64,000 bases of DNA from Gemmatimonadota bacterium (lineage in GTDB: Bacteria > Latescibacterota > UBA2968 > UBA8231), in NCBI GenBank assembly GCA_009840005.1, contig VXOR01000057.1, forward strand, positions 1-64,000, in the 5' to 3' direction. A model generated the notes under the pieces. The model was not told the DNA's origin. It did not search any database and worked only from the letters and a program-made list of their open reading frames with translations. The position numbers and the translations under genes were made by a program. Of the stretch, positions 7,957-17,197 are shown piece by piece; within the stretch, counting starts at the first letter, position 1; every line of letters starts with the position of its first letter.

Positions 7957-9858
7957 TTAATAGACCACGGCGACAGTTCCCGCTAGCTGATCGCCGCCTT
8001 CTTCCGACTCCACTGATATGCGATAAACGTACAGGCCCGGGGGCACCCGCTCGCCGTTTTCGTCCCGGCCATCCCAAGAAAAGCGCAAGCCGCCGCTGTG
8101 CTGTTGCCCGTCGTGGATTACCCGCAGCGAGCGACCGGACAAATCGAAGACCGCGACGCGCAAGGGCACCTCTTGGGTTACCTGCAACAGCTTGAACGAG
8201 AAGTTAATCTGCTCGTTTATCCCATCGCCATTGGGAGTGACAATTTTCGGCTGCACCACTATATCGTCCAGTAGGCGACGGGAAATCGACGTGCGGACCG
8301 TGAGCACCTCGCTCACTATCTCACTGGCTGCATCGCCGCGATTGATGGGTTGCGCCAGCTCCAAGGGACGCTGCGAGTCGCGCACCCAGCCGCGGAAAGT
8401 CGTACCGTAGCGCAGCACCGGAGCACGGAAGAACACCTCGATCACCCCGCCGGAATCCCCGGATGTGCGCGGGGGAAACAAGGAGACCGCAAAGCGCAGC
8501 GAATCCGGCGCGATGTGCACGGCGAAGCTGTCCAAGCCAGTGGCCTGGACCGAATCCACGCTAGCCACGCCAAAGGGCGCGTCGATTTCCACCCCGTCAA
8601 AACCAGAGTGCTGCGCACGGATGACGGGTTGAATGGCATACCTAAACGACGCGATCTCGCCCAGGGCAACCTCGGGGGGATATATTTCGCCCAGCACCTC
8701 CTCGGCGAGCGGTGGTTTGGTGGCCGAGAATTCGATGAACTCTAGCTCGCCGCCTTCGCTGCCTACGGGCAAAAAATCGACCCGCAGTTGCAAGACCGAA
8801 TTGGGACCGGGCGAGGCTATGGCAGTGCCGCTGCTGTCGGCGAACGCATAGGGCGACGACCAGAAACTCCAGTTGTCAATGTCGTAGGTGATTTCGCCGG
8901 CCTCGCCCGGTTTGAGAAACAGGTAGTCCGTCGCGTCGAGGGGCTGGCCTTCGTCGTCGAGCGACGTCACCTCATCGCCCCGGCCGGTGAAGCGCCAATA
9001 CACATTTGGATCGAGATCCTTCCCGGCCCGCGATTGGATCCAGACGCTGGCGCGGAGATCCTGGCGGCCGCGCCAGCGGATGTCGCCCCACACGGCCGGC
9101 TCGCCGAGGTCGATAAACGGGCTGACGTACGATGCTTGGTACGCGTAGCCTACGCCATAGACCTCCACTTCGCCGATGTGCAGGGCCTTGGGCGACGCGC
9201 GGAAGAACAACAGCCCCACGCTGCGAGCGAGGGCCGTGGGAAAGCGCACATCTATGGTGTCCTGCACGTTTTCGGGTAGCTCAAAGACGCGCTGACCGCC
9301 GACGCGGGCGGCACCATACCCCGATACGTTGTCTTTTTTCTGCACGCCTAAGTCGGCGTTCACGTACAGCCCGTCGGGATACAGGCCGCTCTCGGCGGCG
9401 ACGATCCGCACCCTGTTGACAAAAAACAGGCCGCCGAGGTCCATGGTAACGCGCCGCGACTCCGAGTAGCGCTGGCCCGTGAACCGGACCCGAATACCCT
9501 CCTGCCATTCCCAGAACGTCGCCGGATCGGCGTCGATCATATTCTTGGAGAGATCGGTGATGGAATAGCTCGCTACCCCGCTCACCCTTACGTAAGGCCC
9601 TCCGTTCCGATCGGGGCTGGTGAGGGCGATATTGGTCTCCGGCGTCAAAAAGATCGGCCGCAGCATTCCCGCGGCGAGGGCCTCTGTGTCGAGGCTTTGC
9701 TCCTCCTCAAAGTCGCTCCAGGACAATTGATGGAAGTTCACTCCAGCCCCGCTCGGGGGGGGCAGGTTCTCGCCGCCAATGCGATAAATCTCCACAGCCC
9801 CGCCCCTTCCCAACGCGAGCGCGGCGAGCGCGAAGGCCAGTAGCATCCTTTTTTTCAT
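7957..9858 (-). CDS. Secreted discoidin-like protein with C-terminal FlgD Ig-like domain
   Basis: 633 aa. A classic signal peptide (MKKRMLLAFALAALALG) precedes one discoidin-like region (about 95-240: MIDADPATFWEWQ, VTMDLGGLFFVNRVRI) and a middle beta-rich region with the shared FWSSPYAF...ASPGPNSVLQLRV signature. The terminal module has VTPNGDGINE and WDGRDENGERVPPGLYVYRI, ending in Val-Val-Tyr. The start codon abuts the tip of a 118-bp-type repeat (CTATATG), so the native 5' region may have been replaced by the element. It is a paralogue of five other proteins in the window and is inferred to bind glycans at the surface. Confidence 0.78.
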   Translation of the reverse strand: MKKRMLLAFALAALALGRGGAVEIYRIGGENLPPPSGAGVNFHQLSWSDFEEEQSLDTEALAAGMLRPIFLTPETNIALTSPDRNGGPYVRVSGVASYSITDLSKNMIDADPATFWEWQEGIRVRFTGQRYSESRRVTMDLGGLFFVNRVRIVAAESGLYPDGLYVNADLGVQKKDNVSGYGAARVGGQRVFELPENVQDTIDVRFPTALARSVGLLFFRASPKALHIGEVEVYGVGYAYQASYVSPFIDLGEPAVWGDIRWRGRQDLRASVWIQSRAGKDLDPNVYWRFTGRGDEVTSLDDEGQPLDATDYLFLKPGEAGEITYDIDNWSFWSSPYAFADSSGTAIASPGPNSVLQLRVDFLPVGSEGGELEFIEFSATKPPLAEEVLGEIYPPEVALGEIASFRYAIQPVIRAQHSGFDGVEIDAPFGVASVDSVQATGLDSFAVHIAPDSLRFAVSLFPPRTSGDSGGVIEVFFRAPVLRYGTTFRGWVRDSQRPLELAQPINRGDAASEIVSEVLTVRTSISRRLLDDIVVQPKIVTPNGDGINEQINFSFKLLQVTQEVPLRVAVFDLSGRSLRVIHDGQQHSGGLRFSWDGRDENGERVPPGLYVYRISVESEEGGDQLAGTVAVVY

Positions 9859-9945
9859 ATAGCAGTCCTAAATGACTTGGCGGATCAATTTGCTTCTACT
9901 ATTCTGCGTCCATCTGCGTCCATCTGCGGATCGGCTTGTAGGCGT
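9857..9945. repeat. Partial copy of the 118-bp element (left end plus core)
   Basis: The left tip ATATAGCAGTCCTAAATGA and the CTGCGTC-CATCTGCGTC core are present. The right terminal repeat has degenerated (it ends near GGCTTGTAGGCGTCC). It sits directly against the start codon of the gene at 7957-9858 and fills the gap to the barrel gene at 9953. Confidence 0.65.
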
Positions 9946-9952
9946 CCGTACC

Positions 9953-12649
9953 TTAGTCGAGCCCAGCATAGACCGTCACAAATTGGGATGCGCCGGTAAA
10001 GGCGTCTTCTCCCTTGCGGTCGATGCGGCTGACTCGTAGGCCCATCTGGGTGGTCAAGCTGTACCCTAAATACGCGCCTGTATTGGAATACTGGATGGCG
10101 AGCACCGTCTCTCGATAGTCTGGCTGCAAGCCCAAGACCCGCACTTTTTCCGCGTCTTCAAGCTGGCTGAATATGGTGTACTCCAACCCAGCCCTCAGTT
10201 CAGAACTATTCAGGATTGCGACCTCGCCGATCAAGAACAAGAGCAGGGCGTTTTCCTTGCGCACGGGATCGTTGCTCAACAGCGGTGCTTCGCGGCGGTG
10301 TTCGTTCTTGATCTTGGGGGCCAGCACCACGCGGCCGATCGTGCGCCGGTACTCGGCCTTGTTGATCAGACCGAAGAACTGGAAGTTTTCGCGCATGTCC
10401 GGCTGCGCGTCGTTTTGGTGCCAGATATCGTATTTCAACTTGTTGGTGACAGTAAGTCCGGGAGTACCGGTGTAATCGAAACTGGCAAATGCGGAATTGA
10501 TATAGGTGTCGGGCGCGGCCAAGGGGTCTTCTATCCGCTGCAACGCGCCCGGAGCGCCGGTCGGCTGCACCCACTGGACGACGTTGTCGGCGATCTCGTC
10601 CTCGACCCGCTTAAACATGTCAAAGACGCGGACCCGCCCCACGCCGGCGATGTCCTTGTCCCAAGTAACAATCCCGTACGCGGTCTGTTCGCGCTTTTTA
10701 GCCGAGAGCATGCGCTCCTGTTTGTAGCCGGCGGTCAGTCGCAACTCGGGCGTGAAGTGCATCCCGACATACGCATTGTAGCCGCGGCGGTTGCGGTCGT
10801 ATGGATAATCCGGGTCTTCGTCGTTTTCAAAGCGGTCGATCCAGAAGTTGTTGTTCATGTCCATGCCAAACAAAAACTCCGGGCGATCTACGTGGTAGCG
10901 CAGGAAAGGCTCCTCGTAGTCGGGGACGAAGTTCGGCCGGAACTCGTTGTCGTTTTGGTTGAAATCAGAGATGAAATCGAGATTTTCGTCCCACCCGGGG
11001 AAAATCCGTAAATCCGGCCCGAACTGGTTGAGGCGCTGCCAGTCGGGGATGCGGTCTTGGTCGTCGTTGTCGTCAACCCACTCGTAATAATTGGTCGTTG
11101 GATCGGTGTAGTCGATGTCGCCCGAGGGCGAGGCAATCAGGCTAGTGGTGCCGTAGTTGTAATCCATGCTATAGGTCTCGGCAAAGAGAAAGTAGGGATA
11201 GCTCTTCTTCGACAGATTGACCATATAGGCATTGGCTTGATCCGAGGCCGTGTGGTGGGTCGAAAACGCGCGGTTCGGGTATTTGCGATAGTGCCGACTG
11301 CGGTCGAATTCCGCGTACAGATCAAAACCTAGCACACCCTGCGCCTCCAAGGTAAACCCGTAGATGTCGTTGCCCGTAGGCAAGCCGTAGTCGAGGCGCA
11401 ACAACCCCAAGTTGGAGCCGTCCTGGACGTTGCCAGCCGCTCGTTTCATCGTCAGGAAAACGGGTTGGCCTTCGGGTATGTTAAGCTGGCGATCCGAGCT
11501 CATTTCAATGTGGTAGTCGTTGGCCACCACCAACTCGATCTGCGCGCGGCGAATGGTGGAAAGCTCTGGGCCGGTGTACGACGGGGAGCGGAAGTCGTAG
11601 GTCATCTCGATGCGCTCGGCGCCGTCGGCCGCGAGGAATCCGAGGCGTTGCAAGCCGCCGTCGATGATCGGCTCAAAGCCGATTTGACTGCCCCGCACCG
11701 TCTCTTTCTCGACTTCGACGACGCGCTCGCCTGCTTCTGTTTCGCGCGCCACCTCAGTCTCGGATTCAATGATAATGTCCCACGAAAAGAGGGCTGCTCC
11801 GCCCTCGCGGTCTTCGGGCGAATCATCGCTCAGGCGAATGAAGATCTGCCCGACGTGCTCTAGATTTTGCCCAACCGTCAACGAGCCGGTCCACGGGTTG
11901 CCCTCAAAGCTCTCCAACAGGGTTTGCGAGTTGTGGGCGTTGATATAGAGGCCGCCTACCTCGACAAAATCGCCGATCTGCGTCGTGCCGTAGAAGCCCA
12001 ACATATTGGTACTATTGGTGGTTTCAACAGACACGCTCCGCGCCAGCCCCGGAGAGCTAATCCGCGACATCAAGACGGTCAAGCTGTACTTGTCGGACTG
12101 AAAGTCGGCCTGGATGCCGTCGAAGGCCGGCTTGGAGAACGTCATCGGCGTCAGCGTGGTGCGGATCATGCTGCCAATAGTCAGGGCCAAGTTGTTTTGT
12201 CCCTTTTGGTCGGAAGCAATGACGAGCTGGTTGAACCACGCGCTAAACCTAGAGGTCTTGAAGATCGTGCTGCCAAACTGCTGGGGCTGATTCTGGCTCC
12301 AGTCATAGACGAGCCAGCCGCGGTTGATAAAAGACCCATAGAGGTCGTAAAAATAATCGCCCTCTATGTCGCTGGAGACGTAGCGCTGGTACAGGTCGCG
12401 GGCGTAGTTGGTGTATTCCCATTGCTTCCAGCCGTAGAACTGATATAGCTCTTGGGGCACGTACCAACGCCGCACGGCCGGATCTAAGGCGTCGAAAAGC
12501 ACCCCTGGCCCTACGGGTTCATACGAGACCTCGCCGCCCCGCTGCACGCCCAACCTACTGCCGTGATCTTCCCTTCCCTGCGCACCAATATCGCCGCCCG
12601 TTGCCGCGGCAATCAGGGCTGTGAGTAAAAGCAAATTCCGTCTGGCCAC
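9953..12649 (-). CDS. Large outer-membrane beta-barrel-type protein with calcium-binding-like loops
   Basis: 898 aa from the GTG at 12649 (AAAGGAC 10 nt upstream). The frame is open to a TTG at 12688 that would overlap the upstream gene. A signal peptide (NLLLLTALIAAATGG) is followed by alternating beta-strand sequence with frequent aromatic and polar residues. The middle contains Asp/Asn-rich loops: DNDDQDRIPDWQR, then DENLDFISDFNQND, then FGMDMNNNFWIDRFENDED, resembling thrombospondin-3 or dockerin calcium loops. The final third resembles transmembrane beta-strands. The paralogue at 32737-35376 shares these loops almost word for word. The likely location is the outer membrane; transport or surface-scaffold function is inferred. 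It lies 28 nt downstream of the FlgD-type gene 12678-14402. Confidence 0.7.
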   Translation of the reverse strand: MARRNLLLLTALIAAATGGDIGAQGREDHGSRLGVQRGGEVSYEPVGPGVLFDALDPAVRRWYVPQELYQFYGWKQWEYTNYARDLYQRYVSSDIEGDYFYDLYGSFINRGWLVYDWSQNQPQQFGSTIFKTSRFSAWFNQLVIASDQKGQNNLALTIGSMIRTTLTPMTFSKPAFDGIQADFQSDKYSLTVLMSRISSPGLARSVSVETTNSTNMLGFYGTTQIGDFVEVGGLYINAHNSQTLLESFEGNPWTGSLTVGQNLEHVGQIFIRLSDDSPEDREGGAALFSWDIIIESETEVARETEAGERVVEVEKETVRGSQIGFEPIIDGGLQRLGFLAADGAERIEMTYDFRSPSYTGPELSTIRRAQIELVVANDYHIEMSSDRQLNIPEGQPVFLTMKRAAGNVQDGSNLGLLRLDYGLPTGNDIYGFTLEAQGVLGFDLYAEFDRSRHYRKYPNRAFSTHHTASDQANAYMVNLSKKSYPYFLFAETYSMDYNYGTTSLIASPSGDIDYTDPTTNYYEWVDDNDDQDRIPDWQRLNQFGPDLRIFPGWDENLDFISDFNQNDNEFRPNFVPDYEEPFLRYHVDRPEFLFGMDMNNNFWIDRFENDEDPDYPYDRNRRGYNAYVGMHFTPELRLTAGYKQERMLSAKKREQTAYGIVTWDKDIAGVGRVRVFDMFKRVEDEIADNVVQWVQPTGAPGALQRIEDPLAAPDTYINSAFASFDYTGTPGLTVTNKLKYDIWHQNDAQPDMRENFQFFGLINKAEYRRTIGRVVLAPKIKNEHRREAPLLSNDPVRKENALLLFLIGEVAILNSSELRAGLEYTIFSQLEDAEKVRVLGLQPDYRETVLAIQYSNTGAYLGYSLTTQMGLRVSRIDRKGEDAFTGASQFVTVYAGLD

Positions 12650-12677
12650 TGTGCGTCGTCCTTTGTTTATTCCCGCG

Positions 12678-14402
12678 TCAATAGACAATGGTCACCACGC
12701 TACTGCTGCGCTCGATGCCGTTGTCGGTCTCCACTTCGACTTGCAGGATGTAAACCCCTGGCAGCAATAGCTCGCCCTGTGCATCTCGGCCATCCCAAGG
12801 GCGCTGAAATCGCCCGCTCCCACTGCCAGCGACCGGCAGTTCTGCGACTTGATTGTGCGCCAAGTCGTAGATCCGCAGCGCAACCGGCGCTTGGCCCGTC
12901 AGATAGAGCAGATCGTAGGTAATCGTCGTGTAATCGTTGATTCCGTCGCCGTTGGGCGTAAACACCGTCGGCGTTGCGGACACCCGATACACCAAGCGCT
13001 GGCCCTGCAAGGGCACTCGCACGCTCAGGTCGTCTCCCGCAAAGCGGGGGGCGGCGTTGCCGCTCTCGATCACTTGGGGCAGCGCGCCTTCCCGCGTGGT
13101 GTCGAGTAGGCGTCCGGTAAACACGGTCTCATAGCGCAGCACAGCCGTGTCGAAAACCACTTGCAGGGCGCGATTGCCGGTCTGGCGCGCAAAGCTAACT
13201 CCCAGTCCCTTGGCCCCCAATTCCTCGCTGAACTCGATCTCTTGGTCATCTACGCGCAACTCGCGCAGGGCGCGGACCGGAGCCGGGGTGTCGATTTCCA
13301 AGCGGTCGAATCCCTCGGCGTCCGTCACCTCGATGGTATAGACGAAACTCGTATCCACGCCCACGGGGACCTCCTGTGGCCATATCTCGCCGACGATCGC
13401 CTGTGCCAAGGCCGGGCGAAAGACCTCGAAAGCGAGTGAATCCACGGCAATGCCATCTTCGAGTCCATCGCTCTCAAACGCCATGCTGAACTGGAAATAG
13501 CGGCGCGGTGCCGGCGAGAGGATCGGATCGCCGCTGTTCCGATAGGGCGTGGACCAAGGGCTCCAAGTATCAGGCTCGTCGTCCGGCGCGGGACTGCTGC
13601 CGCTGCGGGTACGCAGGATGAGCCGCGACCGCTGCGGCAATCCCACTTGCTCGGTGGCCCATTGCAGCCGGCCCCACAGTGCATCCTGCTCCATGTCGAA
13701 GACCTCGGACAGGTAATCCGCTTCGGGCACGAACCCGCTGCCAAAAATTTCCAGTTCGTCGATTTCCCAATTGAACCGCTGCGTGGATTCCAAGCGGAGA
13801 TAGCGCACGTATTGCAGGGGGAACCGCACGTCGATGGTATCGCGGCTATTGCTGCCATCTTGGGCCATGACCGTTACCAAGGTCTTGTCCGGCAGCTTAT
13901 CGACTGAGGCGGCTATGATGTCTGCGCCGAATGCGCCATCGTTGATGGAGAGCACATAGCCTTTCATGAAGTCGCTTTTGAAGGCTTGGCGAGGGAAGAA
14001 GCGAATGTGATTGACGCCAAACCGAGCGCCTAAATCAACGACTAGGAGGATGCCGGTGGCCGCCACGTCCTTGGCTTCAAAAGCCGTGTTTGGATCGCCA
14101 TCCACCATGCTGTGTAGGCGTTCTTTGAGCACGTTCGAGGTCAGGCGCAAAACGGCTTGGGCGTTGGGTGAGGTCACCCGACCGCCACGCTCGAGGATCC
14201 CCGTGGCGATATTGGTGTTTTCCTCCACGCTGCGGGGCTGAATCCAGCCCGCGCGGGTGTTGAAATCAATGACCGGCGCAGCGGCGGCCGCTTCCTGCCA
14301 AGTCGCGCCGCTGCCGTTGCCTCCGACTACGATGTTTTCCGTCGCCGGGGCCGCCACCGCGAGCAACCCCACTAACGCCAAGGCATTGCGCTGTCTGTTC
14401 AT
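12678..14402 (-). CDS. Secreted discoidin-like protein with C-terminal FlgD Ig-like domain
   Basis: 574 aa from the ATG at 14402; a GTG three codons upstream (14411) is also possible. After a signal peptide (ALALVGLLAVAAPA), a discoidin-like region spans about 90-230 (MVDGDPNTAFEAKD, VVDLGARFGVNHIRF). A middle region carries the family signature WSPWSTPYRN...ILSPAPRRYFQFSM. The C-terminus has FTPNGDGIND and WDGRDAQGELLLPGVYILQV and ends in Ile-Val-Tyr. It is the first gene of the pair with the barrel at 9953-12649, the same pairing type as around 32 kb. It is inferred to be an extracellular glycan-binding protein. Confidence 0.78.
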   Translation of the reverse strand: MNRQRNALALVGLLAVAAPATENIVVGGNGSGATWQEAAAAAPVIDFNTRAGWIQPRSVEENTNIATGILERGGRVTSPNAQAVLRLTSNVLKERLHSMVDGDPNTAFEAKDVAATGILLVVDLGARFGVNHIRFFPRQAFKSDFMKGYVLSINDGAFGADIIAASVDKLPDKTLVTVMAQDGSNSRDTIDVRFPLQYVRYLRLESTQRFNWEIDELEIFGSGFVPEADYLSEVFDMEQDALWGRLQWATEQVGLPQRSRLILRTRSGSSPAPDDEPDTWSPWSTPYRNSGDPILSPAPRRYFQFSMAFESDGLEDGIAVDSLAFEVFRPALAQAIVGEIWPQEVPVGVDTSFVYTIEVTDAEGFDRLEIDTPAPVRALRELRVDDQEIEFSEELGAKGLGVSFARQTGNRALQVVFDTAVLRYETVFTGRLLDTTREGALPQVIESGNAAPRFAGDDLSVRVPLQGQRLVYRVSATPTVFTPNGDGINDYTTITYDLLYLTGQAPVALRIYDLAHNQVAELPVAGSGSGRFQRPWDGRDAQGELLLPGVYILQVEVETDNGIERSSSVVTIVY

Positions 14403-14454
14403 AGTCTGCACGGGTTGCGCCTTGGTCGGTCTTGTCGGGCCAAGGGCGGGTCAA

Positions 14455-14667
14455 TCAATTCAGCACCTTCAACAGAATGGTCAGTTGTAGGCCGACTACG
14501 CCGAACAGAATGCCAACCAGCCAACGAAATTGACTGTCTGTACGGCGGGTTAGCTCGGCAAGGGCACGGTCAATGCCGTCCAAGCGGCGATCTAACTGCT
14601 CGGCGATGCCTTCGAGTCGTCCAATGCGCCGGTCATGGTCTTGAGCTTGGGTAATCGGTTCGCTCAT
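14455..14667 (-). CDS. Small coiled-coil, C-terminally membrane-anchored protein
   Basis: 70 aa. The N-terminal half is charged and heptad-like (DRRIGRLEGIAEQLDRRLD). The C-terminal 20 residues form one hydrophobic segment (WLVGILFGVVGLQLTILLKV), giving a tail-anchored topology similar to phage XhlA or Bdr-type small proteins. A near-identical paralogue is at 18649-18882 on the opposite strand. The function is unknown. It could oligomerise through the coiled coil at the inner membrane. Confidence 0.7.
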   Translation of the reverse strand: MSEPITQAQDHDRRIGRLEGIAEQLDRRLDGIDRALAELTRRTDSQFRWLVGILFGVVGLQLTILLKVLN

Positions 14668-14716
14668 GGTCGTTGTTCCTATCGGTTAGGGTTGGTATTG
14701 CCGGAGTGAAAAAGAT

Positions 14717-14757
14717 ATAAAAAACCGCCATGCCAGGTCGGAAGCCCGGCATGGCGG
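14717..14757 (-). terminator. Rho-independent terminator after the CBM9-like gene
   Basis: On the minus strand a perfect 10-bp stem (CCGCCATGCC with GGCATGGCGG, loop 13 nt) is followed immediately by a run of T residues. It lies 30 nt beyond the stop of the gene at 14787-15659, so it ends that transcript before the small gene at 14455-14667. Confidence 0.88.
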
Positions 14758-14786
14758 CATTCAATCTACGCGCCTAAATAAATCAA

Positions 14787-15659
14787 CTACTCGGCAAACG
14801 TGGATTTGAGCCGGCCCCAGCCAATTTCCTCTACGGCCGTGGCTTGAGAAGCCCAATCGATGTCCGGGTCGATAGGAGCCAGAAAAAAGTCGGAGAGCAA
14901 ATCGCCTTGGAAGTAGCTATCTGTGGCCCCACTCAGAGTCCAGTAGCCCTCATAGCTACCATCTTCCGGGTTATCGTCGTCAATGATAGTGAAGTGAAAA
15001 CCAATGATATTGCCCTCCACCAGCGTACCGATCGTGCTAAAATCGATCCCATTCCAGTTCAGGTTATCAAAAGGGGTCAGCATGTACTCGGCCCGAAAGA
15101 AGCCTTCTCCGCCTTCCTCGGCCGTCTGGGTGGATGCAAACTGCCCATAAGGTGGCTCAGTGATCCACTGAGCTTTGCCCCAGTGATTGTCCCCCGAGCC
15201 TGCACCACCCTGATTAAAACCATAGTTTTGAGCGTGGGCACCGTGTAGCAGATCCTTCTGATCTTGATCTTCCACGTCGGCCCACACGTTGAACATGCCG
15301 CCGCTGTGATCCGCATCGAACACCATTTCCATAGGTTCCCACCAAGTGATGACCCAGATGGCGTCGTCGAACCGATCCTCCATGACGTAGAGCTTGTTGG
15401 TGTTGGGGTTCCAGCCGACGATGGCCCGCAGCGCTAGGTCAGTAGCGTCCCACGCGGTGCCGACGCCTAGCACGGTCTCAGTCAACTGCTCATGGGTAAT
15501 CCAGTAGCCTACGGGAATAACATCCCAGTCGGTGAGGTTGCCGTCGACGGTAGGAATGTTGGCGTCTGGGAATTGCACGGCTGGGAACACTACATCTACA
15601 GGCAGATGTGCCCAACACGGGGTAGCCGCGAGCGCGAAAATCAGGACGAGCTTTTTCAT
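14787..15659 (-). CDS. Secreted CBM9-like protein
   Basis: 290 aa with a signal peptide (MKKLVLIFALAATPCWA). The mature start has the CBM9-type motif VDGNLTDWDVIP, and later VFDADHSGGMFNVW, where Asp/His residues resemble the calcium and ligand face of the fold. Family 9 modules bind xylan, cellulose and other sugars; I see no catalytic module. It is related in layout to the two other CBM9-like proteins (25368-26300 and 35683-36594) but more divergent. It is monocistronic: a promoter at 15728-15756 lies upstream and a strong terminator downstream. The likely role is periplasmic or extracellular carbohydrate binding. Confidence 0.72.
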   Translation of the reverse strand: MKKLVLIFALAATPCWAHLPVDVVFPAVQFPDANIPTVDGNLTDWDVIPVGYWITHEQLTETVLGVGTAWDATDLALRAIVGWNPNTNKLYVMEDRFDDAIWVITWWEPMEMVFDADHSGGMFNVWADVEDQDQKDLLHGAHAQNYGFNQGGAGSGDNHWGKAQWITEPPYGQFASTQTAEEGGEGFFRAEYMLTPFDNLNWNGIDFSTIGTLVEGNIIGFHFTIIDDDNPEDGSYEGYWTLSGATDSYFQGDLLSDFFLAPIDPDIDWASQATAVEEIGWGRLKSTFAE

Positions 15660-15727
15660 TGCTTTACTCCTTTGGAAGAGGATTGGGGGAAAAACTCTCT
15701 CCGCACATGCTTTTGCCGTTTCGTCCT

Positions 15728-15756
15728 ATATAACGGAATTTACTTCTCATTTGCAA
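15728..15756 (-). promoter_or_regulatory. Sigma-70-type promoter for the CBM9-like gene
   Basis: Read on the minus strand, TTGCAA (-35, 15756-15751) and TTATAT (-10, 15733-15728) are separated by exactly 17 nt. Transcription would start near 15720, leaving a leader of about 60 nt before the ATG at 15659. The surrounding DNA is AT-rich, which helps the call but also raises the chance of random matches. Confidence 0.45.
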
Positions 15757-16332
15757 AAAATAAAAATTTTATCCTTCAGGACAATCGCATTATAAACGAC
15801 AATTTTTCAGTGTTTTAGGTGCTGTTTCTGCGTGGGTATAGGCTTTCCCAGCCGATTTCTTCTCACGGAAGAGACCCAAGGCAGCATGGGCACTCTCTTG
15901 CTCGTCGTTTATAGGCCCCACAAAGGCTGGTTGAGCTATCAGGCGTTTTCTGAAGCCCTGCCCAAGGAGGAAAGCAGAGCGGTTGAACTAATATCTGCGA
16001 GCCAAACTCATAAAAAATAAGGAGTTAAAATGCGATTGCCTAGGCTATAAGAAACTGTTGGGTTAAAACGAATATCGGATGAGGAATCGCTAAACATGAG
16101 ATTCAAGTGAGGGACATCGTGTTTGAAAAGCTCAAACCAATAGGCTCTAATGGAAGTTATGGCCACCCACCGCCCTAGTGCGCGGACGACTGCCCCTACG
16201 CAACAGGCGCGACCCGATTGGCAGTACAGTATCTGCAATGGATCAAGCACCGTCGCAAGGGGCGCGTCGTCGGCACCGAAGCACGAGTGGTGGGTGGATG
16301 AGAAGAAAGCCACCGTGCTTACGATTGGGAGA
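15757..16332. other. Intergenic stretch without a convincing gene
   Basis: About 575 nt between the CBM9-like gene and the Cys-rich peptide gene. It contains short overlapping open frames on both strands (62 aa at 15832-16020 plus, 101 aa at 16008-16313 minus). They lack ribosome-binding sites, recognisable motifs or sensible composition. No RNA gene or repeat is apparent. It may be degraded DNA. Confidence 0.5.
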
Positions 16333-16620
16333 CTAGATCCCAGTTGGAAAAGTCCAGTGGGTACATCTATCTCCGCAGAAACGGTTTGTTGTACAATGAG
16401 GTGCGTTGGTCGGTCGGGTAATCGTGGTATCCCAATACTTTATAAAGATATAGTACCCGTAGTCAACGTAATAACAAGTACTACCGCAGTACCAAGTGCT
16501 CTCGCCGGGGGCAAGATCGGAGCACGATGTCGCCTCGGCCTGCGAGAGCGGAATCAGCACCAGTCCCAATGCCAACGCAACGGCACTCAACATGCGCAGT
16601 ATTATGTTACAGCGTTTCAT
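16333..16620 (-). CDS. Small exported six-cysteine peptide
   Basis: 95 aa. A strong signal peptide (about 1-30: VALALGLVLIPLSQAEA) precedes a mature part of about 65 residues with six cysteines arranged as TSC, WYCGSTC, PHC and RFCGDRC. Two CGxxC pairs are included, and the mature part is rich in Tyr, Thr and Trp. Six cysteines in an exported peptide suggest three disulphides. The upstream genes on the same strand encode a thioredoxin-like protein, an FMN-binding protein and a MauE/DoxX-like membrane protein, which could install or shuffle those disulphides. The start has AGGAGA upstream. No family recognised. Confidence 0.65.
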   Translation of the reverse strand: MKRCNIILRMLSAVALALGLVLIPLSQAEATSCSDLAPGESTWYCGSTCYYVDYGYYIFIKYWDTTITRPTNAPHCTTNRFCGDRCTHWTFPTGI

Positions 16621-16663
16621 AATCGAATCTCCTCTTGAGATTTTGAGATAAGGTTGTTGAGGG

Positions 16664-17197
16664 TTATTGAATAAATGGGTAGCGTGGTTCCCTCCTTTCG
16701 TTATCTAACGCTCCCTCAATGACGGAAAAGACAAACTGATCGCCAGTACCGATGTCAACGATCCGGTTTGCCTCGATATACAACGCGGTCGGGACGCCCG
16801 TCAAACTCAACTGCTCGTTGAGCGAGACGGCATCACGTACCGACATAATGGATTCCAAATCCTGTGCCGCTATGTATTCATGGATCTGTTCCACCTCCCC
16901 CGGGAAAATCAGCACAGTCGGAAGTTGGTCATGCGCGGCCTTGGCCGCCGGATAGACCGTCTCGCACAGTGGACATGTCGGATCGACGAACAGCAGCAAG
17001 TGTCGCTCGGCCAGCGCCAGCGTCCGCTGCTCTCCATCCCAGTCCACCACCATCACTGGCGGCATCTCGGTGCCCAACAAATCCACATAGTCAATATCCG
17101 TGACATCAAGCGGCATCGGATGGAGCACCTGTCGCAGCATCCACGCGCTAAGACTCCATAGAATCGGCAAAGATACCGCGTGAAATCCCCATCTCAT
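16664..17197 (-). CDS. Membrane-anchored thioredoxin-like protein (MauD/TlpA type)
   Basis: 177 aa from the ATG at 17197, which overlaps the preceding stop as ATGA. One N-terminal hydrophobic segment anchors a periplasmic domain. The redox motif is DPTCPLCETVYP (CxxC near residue 82) and the thioredoxin cis-proline is in TGVPTALYI near 142. The arrangement resembles MauD, which assists disulphide formation in the cysteine-rich subunit of methylamine dehydrogenase. Here the immediate downstream gene encodes a six-cysteine exported peptide, its likely client. The client relationship is inference from synteny. Confidence 0.75.
   Translation of the reverse strand: MRWGFHAVSLPILWSLSAWMLRQVLHPMPLDVTDIDYVDLLGTEMPPVMVVDWDGEQRTLALAERHLLLFVDPTCPLCETVYPAAKAAHDQLPTVLIFPGEVEQIHEYIAAQDLESIMSVRDAVSLNEQLSLTGVPTALYIEANRIVDIGTGDQFVFSVIEGALDNERREPRYPFIQ

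Noticed and set aside
7943..8077. N-terminal extension of the isochorismatase-like gene
   Set aside because: It overlaps the C-terminus of the 7957-9858 gene and is Arg-rich; the ATG at 7942 has a proper ribosome site.
15832..16313. Short open frames of 62 and 101 codons
   Set aside because: Overlapping on opposite strands, no ribosome sites, no motifs; reported as an intergenic stretch.
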